Assembly (NCBI GenBank): GCA_937923945.1
Contig: CALDWC010000163.1
Coordinates: 1 to 22,813, forward strand
Direction of reading: 5' to 3'
DNA length: 22,813 bases
Source of the DNA: an uncultured Treponema sp.
GTDB lineage: Bacteria > Spirochaetota > Spirochaetia > Treponematales > Treponemataceae
Position numbers and translations under genes: made by a program. The notes under the pieces were generated by a model, which worked only from the letters and a program-made list of their open reading frames with translations, was not told the DNA's origin and did no database searches. Each line of letters opens with the position of its first letter. Positions within the stretch are counted from its first letter, which is position 1. This document shows positions 15,861 to 22,813 of the stretch, piece after piece.

Positions 15861-17072
15861 ATGAAATCAATTTCGAAAGTTTCAAAAATTGTATCATGCG
15901 CTTTCGTTGCATGTGTAGCAATGTTTGCGCTAAGCTGCTCGGGCAGCGGAAATGCTGTCTTAAATAAGGACAAGCCTTTGGTATTTTTTAACCGACAGCC
16001 ATCGGATCCCACAACGGGAAAAATCGATATGGATTCGATGAACTGGAACGACAAAACCTACTATGTCGGGTTTGATGCTGCAGGTGGCGGTGCCGTACAA
16101 GGCAAATTGATTACGGACTTTCTTGAAAAAGCCGATGCGTCTATCGATAGAAACGGCGACGGAGTTTTAGGCTATGTTTTGTGCATCGGAGACGTCGGAC
16201 ACAACGACTCAAAAGCCCGAACCGAAGGCGTTCGAAAAGCGCTCGGCACATGGGCGGGTTCTACCGACCCGGGCGTTGTACAGGAAGGTTCGGTTACGAT
16301 TGCGGGAAAAACCGTAAAGGTTGTAGAACTTGAAGGAAAGGCAATGACCGGTACCGACGGTTCAACGTGGAATGCAAACGCGGCAACCGAAGCGATGGGC
16401 GGTTGGGCAACAAAATTTGCCGACCAAATCGATATGGTTATTTCCAACAACGACGGTATGGCAATGGGCTGCTTACAGGCTTCAAACTATCCTGCCGGTG
16501 TTCCGATTTTCGGTTATGATGCAAACGCCGATGCCATTGAAGCGGTCGGAAAGGGCACGTTAACCGGAACCGTTTCACAGAATGTGGATGCACAGGCAAC
16601 GGCAACTTTGCAGGTTTTGCGAAATCTTCTTGACGGACTGACCGGCGAAGATGTATACACAAAAGGGATCAGCACACCCGATGCCTATGGCAATAAAATT
16701 TCTGCGCCCGTTGACTACTGGAGCGATGTAAAAGCGGTTATGGCGGCAAATTCCGGTGTAACTATTGATAATTATGACGCATATCTTGGCGGAAGACGCG
16801 ATCCCGGAATCAAGCAAGTAAACGGCGCAAAGAAAAAAGTGCTTCTCACGATCTACAACGCAGGAGATAACTTCCTTTCATCTTCGTATGTTCCGGCATT
16901 GAAATACTATGCACCGCTTTTGAACATTGACTTAACCATCGTTCAAGGCGACGGACAAAACGAATCGAGCTGTTTGGACCGATTTACGAACCTGAACAAT
17001 TTTGATGCATTTGCAATCAATATGGTCAAAACAAATTCAGGTGCGGATTATACCGATAAGTTGAAATTCTAG
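15861..17072 (+). CDS. mglB: Glucose/galactose-binding lipoprotein MglB, circularly permuted
   Basis: The predicted protein has 403 residues. GGAGG (15847-15851) lies 9 bases before the ATG. The lipoprotein signal ends in lipobox FALSC. The mature part begins with KPLVFFNRQPS, which in ordinary MglB follows the first 90 residues; the missing N-terminal part (KVLLTIYNAGDNF to FAINMVKT) is found at the C-terminus, residues 324-403. This is the permuted layout known for T. pallidum Tp0684 (MglB-2), a glucose-binding protein. A calcium loop like that of E. coli MglB is present (DRNGDGV, residues 96-102), followed by GDVGHNDSKART, and later SNNDGMAMG and PIFGYDAN, as in MglB. It binds the sugar at the outer face of the inner membrane and hands it to MglAC. 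First gene of mglBAC. Confidence 0.93.
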   Translation: MKSISKVSKIVSCAFVACVAMFALSCSGSGNAVLNKDKPLVFFNRQPSDPTTGKIDMDSMNWNDKTYYVGFDAAGGGAVQGKLITDFLEKADASIDRNGDGVLGYVLCIGDVGHNDSKARTEGVRKALGTWAGSTDPGVVQEGSVTIAGKTVKVVELEGKAMTGTDGSTWNANAATEAMGGWATKFADQIDMVISNNDGMAMGCLQASNYPAGVPIFGYDANADAIEAVGKGTLTGTVSQNVDAQATATLQVLRNLLDGLTGEDVYTKGISTPDAYGNKISAPVDYWSDVKAVMAANSGVTIDNYDAYLGGRRDPGIKQVNGAKKKVLLTIYNAGDNFLSSSYVPALKYYAPLLNIDLTIVQGDGQNESSCLDRFTNLNNFDAFAINMVKTNSGADYTDKLKF

Positions 17073-17126
17073 TTTGTATATTTTTCTCTATCGTTCCTCA
17101 ATTCTATGAGTATGGGGACGGTAGCG

Positions 17127-17165
17127 GACAATCCTTAAAAGCTCAAAAAGATTTTAAGGATTGTC
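17127..17165 (+). terminator. Strong hairpin between mglB and mglA (attenuator or mRNA stabiliser)
   Basis: GACAATCCTTAAAA (17127-17140) and TTTTAAGGATTGTC (17152-17165) form a perfect 14-base stem around an 11-base loop. The tail TCATTTTCTC is T-rich but not a pure T-run. A partial terminator or 3' protecting hairpin at this spot would keep mglB mRNA above mglAC mRNA, the usual need for a binding protein. Confidence 0.7.
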
Positions 17166-17193
17166 TCATTTTCTCATGTTGCGGATATAATTT

Positions 17194-18687
17194 ATGGAAG
17201 ATACAGTCCTTGAAATAAAAAGACTTTCAAAATCTTTTGCAAAAAATAAAGTGCTTGACGGTATTGATTTAACGGTAAAAAAAGGCTCGGTAATGGGACT
17301 TATGGGAGAAAACGGCGCCGGTAAATCAACAATGATGAAATGCCTTTTCGGGATTTATACCCGTGACGAAGGGCGCATCTCACTGCTCGAAAAACCGATC
17401 GAGTTTAAAAATCCGAAAGAAGCGCTTGAAAGCGGTGTCGCGATGGTTCATCAGGAATTGAATCTTTGTCTTGATCGAACCGTTACCGATAATTTATTTT
17501 TGGGCAGGTATCCGACTCGTTTCGGTGTTGTCGATGAAATTAAAATGTTCGAATCCGCGCATGCTCTTTTTTCTTCGCTGGATATGCATGTCAACCCGAA
17601 AACGATTATGCGGACGATGTCGGTGTCACAACGGCAAATGGTTGAAATTGCAAAAGCCGTTTCCTACGACGCCAAAATTATTGTACTGGACGAACCGACT
17701 TCATCCTTAACCGAGCGGGAAGTCAAAAAGCTTTTTTCGATTATTCGAAACTTACAAAAAAAAGGAGTTTCGTTTATTTACATTTCTCACAAGATGGACG
17801 AAGTGTTCGAAATCTGCGATGAAGTTTCGGTCTTACGTGACGGTAAAATGATTTTCACCAAAGCAATTGCGGAAACAAATATGAACGAAGTGATTTCCGC
17901 AATGGTCGGTCGTTCTCTTGATAAACGCTTTCCCACGGTTGACAATACGCCCGGCAAAGATTTTTTAAAAGTAGAAGAACTTACCACGAAATATGCGCCG
18001 GTTTTGGATCATATTTCCTTTACGGTAAAAAAAGGAGAAATCTTCGGGCTCTACGGATTGGTCGGAGCGGGACGAAGCGAACTCCTTGAAGCGCTGTTTG
18101 GTATTCGGACGATTGCCTCGGGTGATATTCGGATTAATAATCGCGTATTGCGCTTTAAAAACAGCAAAGAGGCGATGCAGCACGGCTTTGCGCTTTTAAC
18201 CGAAGAGCGAAAATTAAACGGTATGTTTGCAAAAGACACGATAGAATTTAACACTGTCATTACCAATTTAAATAGTTATAAAACCGCCGGCGTACTTTCG
18301 AATCGAAAAATACGGGAAGCGGCAAACCGGCAAATTAAAATTATGAAAACCCGCTGCCTTTCGGCCGAGCAGCCGATTGTCGCTTTGAGCGGCGGCAATC
18401 AGCAAAAAGTAATTATCGGCAAATGGCTTGAACGCTCTCCCGATATTTTTCTCATGGACGAGCCGACGCGGGGTATTGATGTCGGTGCAAAATACGAAAT
18501 TTATCAGCTCATTATCGAAATGGCGAAAGAAGGAAAAACGATTATCGTTGTTTCAAGTGAAATGCCTGAAATTCTCGGCATTACCAACCGGATTGCAGTA
18601 ATGTCAAATCATAGACTTGCAGGCATTGTCGACACAAAGACAACGGATCAGGAAACGCTTTTGAAGCTTTCCGCAAAATACTTATAG
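17194..18687 (+). CDS. mglA: Sugar ABC transporter ATPase MglA
   Basis: The predicted protein has 497 residues, the usual length for this tandem-domain family. Domain 1 has Walker A GENGAGKS (Lys44), signature MSVSQRQM and Walker B IIVLDEPTSSL. Domain 2 has a degenerate Walker A, GLVGAGRS, with Arg in place of the Lys, an intact signature LSGGNQQK and Walker B DIFLMDEPTRGID. This asymmetry is normal for MglA/RbsA/XylG. The protein sits on the cytoplasmic face and powers sugar import through MglC. Only a weak ribosome site (GCGGA) precedes the ATG. The mglC gene follows after 11 bases. The TATAAT just before the start is too close to serve as this gene's own promoter. Confidence 0.93.
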   Translation: MEDTVLEIKRLSKSFAKNKVLDGIDLTVKKGSVMGLMGENGAGKSTMMKCLFGIYTRDEGRISLLEKPIEFKNPKEALESGVAMVHQELNLCLDRTVTDNLFLGRYPTRFGVVDEIKMFESAHALFSSLDMHVNPKTIMRTMSVSQRQMVEIAKAVSYDAKIIVLDEPTSSLTEREVKKLFSIIRNLQKKGVSFIYISHKMDEVFEICDEVSVLRDGKMIFTKAIAETNMNEVISAMVGRSLDKRFPTVDNTPGKDFLKVEELTTKYAPVLDHISFTVKKGEIFGLYGLVGAGRSELLEALFGIRTIASGDIRINNRVLRFKNSKEAMQHGFALLTEERKLNGMFAKDTIEFNTVITNLNSYKTAGVLSNRKIREAANRQIKIMKTRCLSAEQPIVALSGGNQQKVIIGKWLERSPDIFLMDEPTRGIDVGAKYEIYQLIIEMAKEGKTIIVVSSEMPEILGITNRIAVMSNHRLAGIVDTKTTDQETLLKLSAKYL

Positions 18688-18698
18688 AGGTGCACGAT

Positions 18699-20411
18699 AT
18701 GGATACTGAAAAAAAAGAATACGAAGACTTTTCGGAAAATGTTTTTCCGATTGAAGACGATACTTTAAAAGAATATGCGGAAACGCTTTATGAACTGCGT
18801 AAAGACGGCGTCGATGAAATTGCCTCAATAAAAAATGAAATCTATCGGGCAAAACGGAATCGCCTGCTTGCTCCCGAAGTACAAAAGATGGTGCTTGACG
18901 ATTATCAGCTTGCCATGGCGGATGCAAAAAAAATTGCAGCGGAAAATAAATCGGAAGAAAAAGCGCTTGCAGCAAAAGCGGTTCAGTATTCAAATAAACT
19001 TTTCCGTGAAAATATCAAGCCGTTTATACAAGCGGAAAATGAAAAACAAAAAAGCGCGAAAGCAGAATATCAAGCGGCAGTCGCTGCAATTCGTGAAAAA
19101 GACGAAACGGGAAAGAGAGAAATCGCGGCTTCATATTCGGGAAAAAAATCCAAAGAAGCTCTTGACGCATTACAAAAAGATTTATCGGCTCACAAAGTTG
19201 AAATCGAAGTATTGCTTTCCGATGCGAAAAATACTTACACGCAAAAAATAGAAAATTCCAAAGATGCAAAAAATCAAGCCTTTATCGACCATGTACAAAA
19301 AAACATCAGTTTGCGGAACGGAAAAACGAATGTACTCGAAAACATGACGTTATCATTTCGAGACTATATTTATAAGTTTAAGCTTTCTACTTTTTTACTC
19401 AATAACGGATTATACCTTGCCATTTTGGTTTTCTTTATTGTGTGTATTATTGTAGCTCCGCTTTCAGGAAGCGGTAATCTTTTATCATTGCCGAATATTT
19501 TTACGATCTTGGAGCAGTCTTCAACAAGAATGTTTTATGCACTCGGCGTTGCCGGATTGATTTTGCTCGCCGGCACCGATTTGAGTGTCGGACGAATGGT
19601 CGCTCTTGGCGCGGTTATAACCGGATTGATTTTACATCCGGGCGTGAACATTGTTACCTTTTTCGGTTTAGGACCATGGGATTTTACGGCGCTCCCGATG
19701 ATATGGCGACTCGTTTCCGCACTGTCGCTTTCAATAATTCTTTGCGTACTTTTCAGCGCATTCGCCGGCTACTTTTCGGCGAGCTTAAAAATACATCCCT
19801 TTATTTCAACTCTTGCAACGCAGCTTATTATTTACGGTTTACTCTTTTTCGGCACGAGCGGAACGCCGGTCGGTTCCATTGATACCGGCATAAAAGATTT
19901 AATCGGTGGCAGATGGATTTTAGGCGTTGTTAACGGCGAACTCATTACTTTTCCGAAGTTGATTATTCCGGCGATTATCGCGATTATCGTCGCATGGTTT
20001 ATTTGGAATAAAACGACATTCGGTAAAAACATGTATGCGGTCGGCGGTAACGCTGAAGCGGCAAGTGTGAGCGGAATCAGTGTGTTTCGCGTTACGATGG
20101 GCGTTTTTATTATGGCGGGTATTTTTTACGGGGTCGGGGCGTTTCTCGAAGCATTCCGCGCAAATGCAAGCGCCGGAACGGGACAGGGCTACGAACTGGA
20201 TGCTATCGCAGCCTGTGTTGTGGGAGGAATTTCGTTTAACGGCGGTATCGGAAAGATAAGCGGTGCGGTTATCGGCGTGATTATTTTTACGAGCCTTACC
20301 TATTGTCTCACCTTTTTAGGCATTGATACAAACTTGCAATTTGTGTTTAAAGGTTTTATTATCATCGCGGCAGTTGCCCTTGACAGCGTCAAATACTTGA
20401 AGAAAAAATAA
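18699..20411 (+). CDS. mglC: Sugar ABC transporter permease MglC with long charged N-terminal extension
   Basis: The predicted protein has 570 residues. I prefer the ATG at 18699, as GAGG (18687-18690) lies 8 bases before it; GTG at 18690 is the alternative. Residues 1 to about 225 are hydrophilic, rich in Lys, Glu and Ala, with long helical and coiled-coil-like stretches and no signal peptide, so they should be cytoplasmic. The permease proper runs from about 229 to 570, with 8-10 membrane segments, GTDLSVGRMVALGAV near the start (as in MglC/RbsC) and GNAEAASVSGI in the ATPase-contact loop. E. coli MglC has about 336 residues and lacks the extension. It forms the channel of the MglBAC importer; what the extension does is unknown. 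Confidence 0.9.
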   Translation: MDTEKKEYEDFSENVFPIEDDTLKEYAETLYELRKDGVDEIASIKNEIYRAKRNRLLAPEVQKMVLDDYQLAMADAKKIAAENKSEEKALAAKAVQYSNKLFRENIKPFIQAENEKQKSAKAEYQAAVAAIREKDETGKREIAASYSGKKSKEALDALQKDLSAHKVEIEVLLSDAKNTYTQKIENSKDAKNQAFIDHVQKNISLRNGKTNVLENMTLSFRDYIYKFKLSTFLLNNGLYLAILVFFIVCIIVAPLSGSGNLLSLPNIFTILEQSSTRMFYALGVAGLILLAGTDLSVGRMVALGAVITGLILHPGVNIVTFFGLGPWDFTALPMIWRLVSALSLSIILCVLFSAFAGYFSASLKIHPFISTLATQLIIYGLLFFGTSGTPVGSIDTGIKDLIGGRWILGVVNGELITFPKLIIPAIIAIIVAWFIWNKTTFGKNMYAVGGNAEAASVSGISVFRVTMGVFIMAGIFYGVGAFLEAFRANASAGTGQGYELDAIAACVVGGISFNGGIGKISGAVIGVIIFTSLTYCLTFLGIDTNLQFVFKGFIIIAAVALDSVKYLKKK

Positions 20412-20423
20412 CCGGTGTAATAC

Positions 20424-20460
20424 GCAAAGGTTTTCCGAAACTCATTTTTGGAAGCCTTTG
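20424..20460 (+). terminator. Probable terminator after mglC
   Basis: CAAAGG (20424-20429) pairs with CCTTTG (20455-20460), and inner TTCC..AAA pairs with TTT..GGAA, giving an interrupted stem. The tail holds only a short TTTT some 15 bases further, so termination may be inefficient. Confidence 0.45.
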
Positions 20461-20528
20461 TGGAATACTCATCTTTTACAAAATTTCCCGAATACCAAAT
20501 AAAATTTTTATTTTTTTTAATGATACTC

Positions 20529-20557
20529 TTGCGCTTTTCTTTTGTTTATAGTATACT
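20529..20557 (+). promoter_or_regulatory. Candidate promoter for the small basic protein gene
   Basis: TATACT (20552-20557) is 5 of 6 to the -10 consensus. TTGCGC (20529-20534) is a weak -35, at the ideal 17-base spacing. The start codon is 39 bases downstream. Confidence 0.45.
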
Positions 20558-20595
20558 TACATAAGTAGAAATTTTAATTTCGGAAGAGGTTTACC

Positions 20596-20961
20596 TTGTT
20601 GTATTTAGTTACGATGCAGTACAATCGAAGCGATTATCTGAGACTTGTCCAATATCGGAGAGCTTTATATGCAAAGGGCGTTCGTACCGTTGCAAAAGAA
20701 GCCGTTCTCAATAATGATGCTTTGTCACCGTATTATATTGCCAAGGTAAGCCGCTTTGAGCGCTTTAAACAGTTTATTAAAAAGCTCATCATATTCCTGG
20801 CGCACATCATTTCATCGGCAAATCGCTTAGTCGCTACCGACAGCGGACGCTATCAGACTGTTAAACATCCCAGTATCATCAATCAATACACCGATTATTT
20901 TGTTTCACATATCTTAAAAAACTACACAGCTTCAAAAAGGCAACGCGTGTTGCGAATTTAG
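20596..20961 (+). CDS. Small basic hypothetical protein (TTG start)
   Basis: The predicted protein has 121 residues and is not recognised. GAGG (20586-20589) sits 6 bases before the TTG at 20596, whereas the first ATG (20614) lies 24 bases away, so the TTG (or the TTG at 20599) is the likely start. The sequence is rich in Arg, Lys and Tyr. Residues 54-75 (RFERFKQFIKKLIIFLAHII stretch) form an amphipathic or short membrane-binding helix with a basic flank. There is no signal peptide or lipobox and no known motif. It has its own promoter-like signal and lies between mglC and the radical SAM gene, separated from the latter by 132 bases containing a repeat. The clear ribosome site and basic composition argue that it is real. 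Confidence 0.6.
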   Translation: MLYLVTMQYNRSDYLRLVQYRRALYAKGVRTVAKEAVLNNDALSPYYIAKVSRFERFKQFIKKLIIFLAHIISSANRLVATDSGRYQTVKHPSIINQYTDYFVSHILKNYTASKRQRVLRI

Positions 20962-20975
20962 ATCGAATTCCTTTT

Positions 20976-21018
20976 GGAAACGCTGATTAAAGGTTTGCTA
21001 CCGTTTAACACCGTTTCT
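20976..21018 (+). repeat. Dispersed repeat, copy B
   Basis: GGAAACGCTGATTAAAGG, then TTTGCTACCGTTTAACACCG. It aligns with copies at 15658 (+) and 22727-22770 (-). Its ends GGAAAC and GTTTC are inverted. It lies in the spacer before the radical SAM gene, in which I found no convincing promoter. Confidence 0.6.
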
Positions 21019-21093
21019 TTCATCATTATTATTAAAAAACTATTTTTAAAATTTAGTATCTCATTTATATATTGAACTATTAAGGAGAAATTT

Positions 21094-22482
21094 ATGATTA
21101 TAAAAGATACAATGATGCGGAAGTCGATAGAACAACTTTTGAGTTATGTTCATAAGGATCCTGAAGTAAATATCGGTAAAGCGATCAACATGGCAAAAAA
21201 ATTGGCGCCAAATGCTTATGTCAATCAGATTAAAGTAATTGAGTCGATTATTTCCGATAAAAACAGCCCTTACTATAGTTTTATTTTCGACAATATACTC
21301 AAATTGCAACCGGAAGTTCTTGATAAATTTATCGTCAACTTTTTATTAAAGGGAAATATTTTAACCGATAAAATCAGAAAAGAAGCGAAGAAAAAATATA
21401 ACTGCAATATTCCGTGGACAATTTTAGTGGATCCGACAACGGCATGTAATTTAAAATGCAAAGGCTGCTGGGCAGCAGAGTACGGTCACAGCTTAAATCT
21501 ATCCTATGAAGAACTTGATGATCTTATCAAACAGGCAAAAGAAATTGGCATATATTTTTTCATATTTACCGGAGGTGAACCGCTCGTAAGGAAAAATGAT
21601 ATAATTAAACTGTGTGAAAAACATTCCGATTGTGATTTTCTCGCGTTTACCAATGCCACGCTGATTGATGATGCGTTCGTTCAGGATATGCTACGGATTA
21701 AAAACTTCGTGCCGGCTATTTCCATCGAAGGTTCCGAAGCAACAACGGACGGACGCCGCGGTGAAGGCGTTTATAAAGCGGTTATTTCTGCAATGGATAA
21801 ATTAAAGGCTGCACGACTTCCGTTTGGAACTTCTTGTTGCTACACTTCTCAAAACTATGAAGCGATTACCGGTGAGGAGTTTATCGACTTTATGATTCAA
21901 AAGGGAGCACTTTTTTCTTGGTATTTCCACTTTATGCCGGTCGGAAAATCAACGGGAACCGATTTATTGCCAAATCCTCAGCAACGGGAACATGTATACC
22001 ACCAGCTCAGAAAATTCAGATCGGAAAAGCCGTTGTTTATCTTGGACTTCCAAAATGATGGTGAATATGTCGGCGGATGCATTGCAGGCGGCAGAAACTA
22101 TCTCCACATTAATGCGAACGGCGATGTTGAGCCCTGCGTGTTTATTCACTATTCGGATTCCAACATTCGTGAAAAAACATTGATTGAATGCTTACAAAGT
22201 CCGTTATTCACAGCGTATCGCGAGGGACAACCGTTTAATAAAAATATGTTGCAGCCCTGCCCGATGCTTGAAAATCCGAACTTACTTCGCGAGATGGTAA
22301 CAAAAACCGGAGCAAAATCAACGGATATTCTTGACAAAGAAGATGTTGAGCACTTGTGCGGTAAATGTGAGCACTATGCGGCTGCATGGAAAGGAAAAGC
22401 CGACGAAATGTGGGCTGAAACTTTGAGGCAAAAAGCGGCTGAACGTGCAGCAAAAGAAGCAAAGGCTGCAAACGAACGATAG
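21094..22482 (+). CDS. Radical SAM protein with SPASM-like C-terminal domain
   Basis: The predicted protein has 462 residues. AGGAG (21083-21087) lies 6 bases before the ATG. Residues 1 to about 100 are a helical N-terminal part. The radical SAM domain starts at about 105 (WTILVDPTTACNLKCKGCWA) with the [4Fe-4S] ligands Cys118, Cys122 and Cys125 in CxxxCxxC, followed by the SAM-binding FTGGEPL. The C-terminal part holds further cysteines in a SPASM-like order: Cys329 (GGCIAGG), Cys348 (VEPCVF), Cys389 (QPCP), Cys422 and Cys425 (CGKC), suited to auxiliary clusters. An Ala/Lys/Glu-rich tail ends it. Very similar proteins occur in anaerobic Firmicutes, where they are annotated only as radical SAM proteins. 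SPASM enzymes often modify peptides or mature other enzymes; no precursor peptide is evident beside it. Cytoplasmic; substrate unknown. Confidence 0.88.
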   Translation: MIIKDTMMRKSIEQLLSYVHKDPEVNIGKAINMAKKLAPNAYVNQIKVIESIISDKNSPYYSFIFDNILKLQPEVLDKFIVNFLLKGNILTDKIRKEAKKKYNCNIPWTILVDPTTACNLKCKGCWAAEYGHSLNLSYEELDDLIKQAKEIGIYFFIFTGGEPLVRKNDIIKLCEKHSDCDFLAFTNATLIDDAFVQDMLRIKNFVPAISIEGSEATTDGRRGEGVYKAVISAMDKLKAARLPFGTSCCYTSQNYEAITGEEFIDFMIQKGALFSWYFHFMPVGKSTGTDLLPNPQQREHVYHQLRKFRSEKPLFILDFQNDGEYVGGCIAGGRNYLHINANGDVEPCVFIHYSDSNIREKTLIECLQSPLFTAYREGQPFNKNMLQPCPMLENPNLLREMVTKTGAKSTDILDKEDVEHLCGKCEHYAAAWKGKADEMWAETLRQKAAERAAKEAKAANER

Positions 22483-22505
22483 TTATTTGTTCTTTTGATA
22501 AAAAT

Positions 22506-22539
22506 GAAACAAAGTCGGTCATCTGATCGGCTTTGTTTC
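22506..22539 (+). terminator. Hairpin after the radical SAM gene, possible terminator
   Basis: GAAACAAAGTCG (22506-22517) and CGGCTTTGTTTC (22528-22539) pair over 12 positions with one G-U. On the + strand no T-run follows the stem; on the minus strand it is followed by ATTTTTATC, which suits termination of minus-strand transcripts better. Confidence 0.5.
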
Positions 22540-22575
22540 GTTAGGAGTGATGTTTGGTTGTGGAATTATCGAAAG

Positions 22576-22672
22576 CCTTAAGGAGGCACTGATTAATGCA
22601 ATCGAGAATTGAGGGCATCTCTAAAACCTTGGTTAGATTTTTAGAGACTTCTTTTCAGTGCTCACCTTTAAA
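22576..22672. repeat. Dispersed palindromic repeat, right copy (inverted, with nested insert)
   Basis: 22576-22610 equals the reverse complement of 21-55 with one mismatch, and 22656-22672 equals that of 1-17. In place of the three bases between them stand 45 bases (22611-22655), so the central hairpin of the left copy is broken here. Confidence 0.8.
22618..22647. repeat. Nested hairpin inside the right palindromic repeat
   Basis: TCTCTAAAA (22618-22626) and TTTTAGAGA (22639-22647) are perfect 9-base inverted arms around the 12-base loop CCTTGGTTAGAT. It lies within the 45 bases absent from the left copy. Confidence 0.65.
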
Positions 22673-22726
22673 ATCATTGTTTCAAAAATGTTCAGAGCCA
22701 CTTATACTGAATATCGAGAAACAATA

Positions 22727-22770
22727 GGAAACACTGTTAAACGACTGTCAAGCCTTTCATCAGCGTTTTC
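22727..22770 (-). repeat. Dispersed repeat, copy C
   Basis: On the minus strand it reads GAAAACGCTGATGAAAGG, then CTTGACAGTCGTTTAACAG, ending TGTTTCC. It matches copies A and B in reverse orientation. Its ends GAAAACGCTG and CAGTGTTTCC are near-perfect inverted copies, so it is the most palindromic member. Confidence 0.6.
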
Positions 22771-22813
22771 ATACAGTATTAAAATGATTCTACAAACTTG
22801 ATTTCCGTGGCAG

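Larger units (their letters stand above)
22483..22813. other. Gene-free stretch with hairpins and repeats
   Basis: No credible ORF or RNA gene is seen. It holds a 12-pair hairpin at 22506-22539, the right palindromic repeat (22576-22672), an 8-base inverted pair ATTGTTTC/GAAACAAT (22676-22683 and 22718-22725) and repeat copy C. The last 40 bases show nothing further. Confidence 0.7.

Noticed and set aside
17161..17191. A separate promoter for mglA (TTGTCT, TATAAT)
   Set aside because: The spacer is 19 bases and the -10 ends 2 bases before the ATG, so transcription would start inside the coding region.
22483..22813. tRNA or small structured RNA gene in the right-hand spacer
   Set aside because: No cloverleaf or TTCGANNC-type T-loop is seen; the hairpins are explained by repeats and a terminator-like stem.

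Overview
The window looks like chromosomal DNA of a host-associated spirochaete of the genus Treponema. The clearest sign is a mglBAC cassette whose binding protein has the circularly permuted layout known from T. pallidum Tp0684 (MglB-2), followed by an ATPase and a permease with an unusual N-terminal extension. Spirochaete-type lipoprotein signals, a PilZ protein, A/T-rich spacers and short dispersed palindromic repeats fit the same assignment. The species cannot be fixed from the sequence alone. Everything here reads as intact genes; I see no rRNA, tRNA, transposase, phage gene or CRISPR array.

Layout. 1-290: a palindromic repeat and a promoter. 291-5892: an envelope block on the + strand, with a predicted outer-membrane beta-barrel protein, a large DUF3160 lipoprotein and, one base after its stop, an exported MEMO1-family lipoprotein. 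5977-9721: a tight + strand operon of PilZ (c-di-GMP receptor), TPR protein, PHP phosphoesterase and S4/RsuA-type pseudouridine synthase; the last two joins are 4-base GTGA overlaps. 9742-10623 (-): a beta-hydroxyacid dehydrogenase, divergent from an EamA-type transporter at 10848-11750 (+). 11914-15585 (-): a 1223-residue cytoplasmic GH13 (alpha-amylase superfamily) protein with GlgE-like features. 15861-20411 (+): mglB, mglA, mglC, divergent from the GH13 gene. 20596-20961: a small basic protein with a TTG start. 21094-22482: a radical SAM/SPASM protein. 22483-22813: hairpins and repeats only.

How the genes may work together. mglBAC imports glucose/galactose-type sugar, with a strong hairpin between mglB and mglA that could keep the binding protein in excess over the transporter. 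The divergent GH13 protein may act on intracellular alpha-glucan or maltosyl compounds, so the 11.9-20.4 kb region can be read as a carbohydrate block (inference). The first 5.9 kb is surface/periplasmic; the next operon mixes second-messenger sensing with RNA and nucleotide metabolism.

The most notable observations are: the same about 55-bp palindromic repeat in opposite orientation at the two ends of the window, the right copy carrying a nested 45-bp hairpin element; the exported MEMO1-like protein that keeps every metal-site residue; the MglC N-terminal extension of about 225 residues; the GlgE-like region IV of the GH13 protein; and a near-consensus promoter that would give pilZ a leaderless mRNA. 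I do not see a clearly new multi-gene defence or mobile system.
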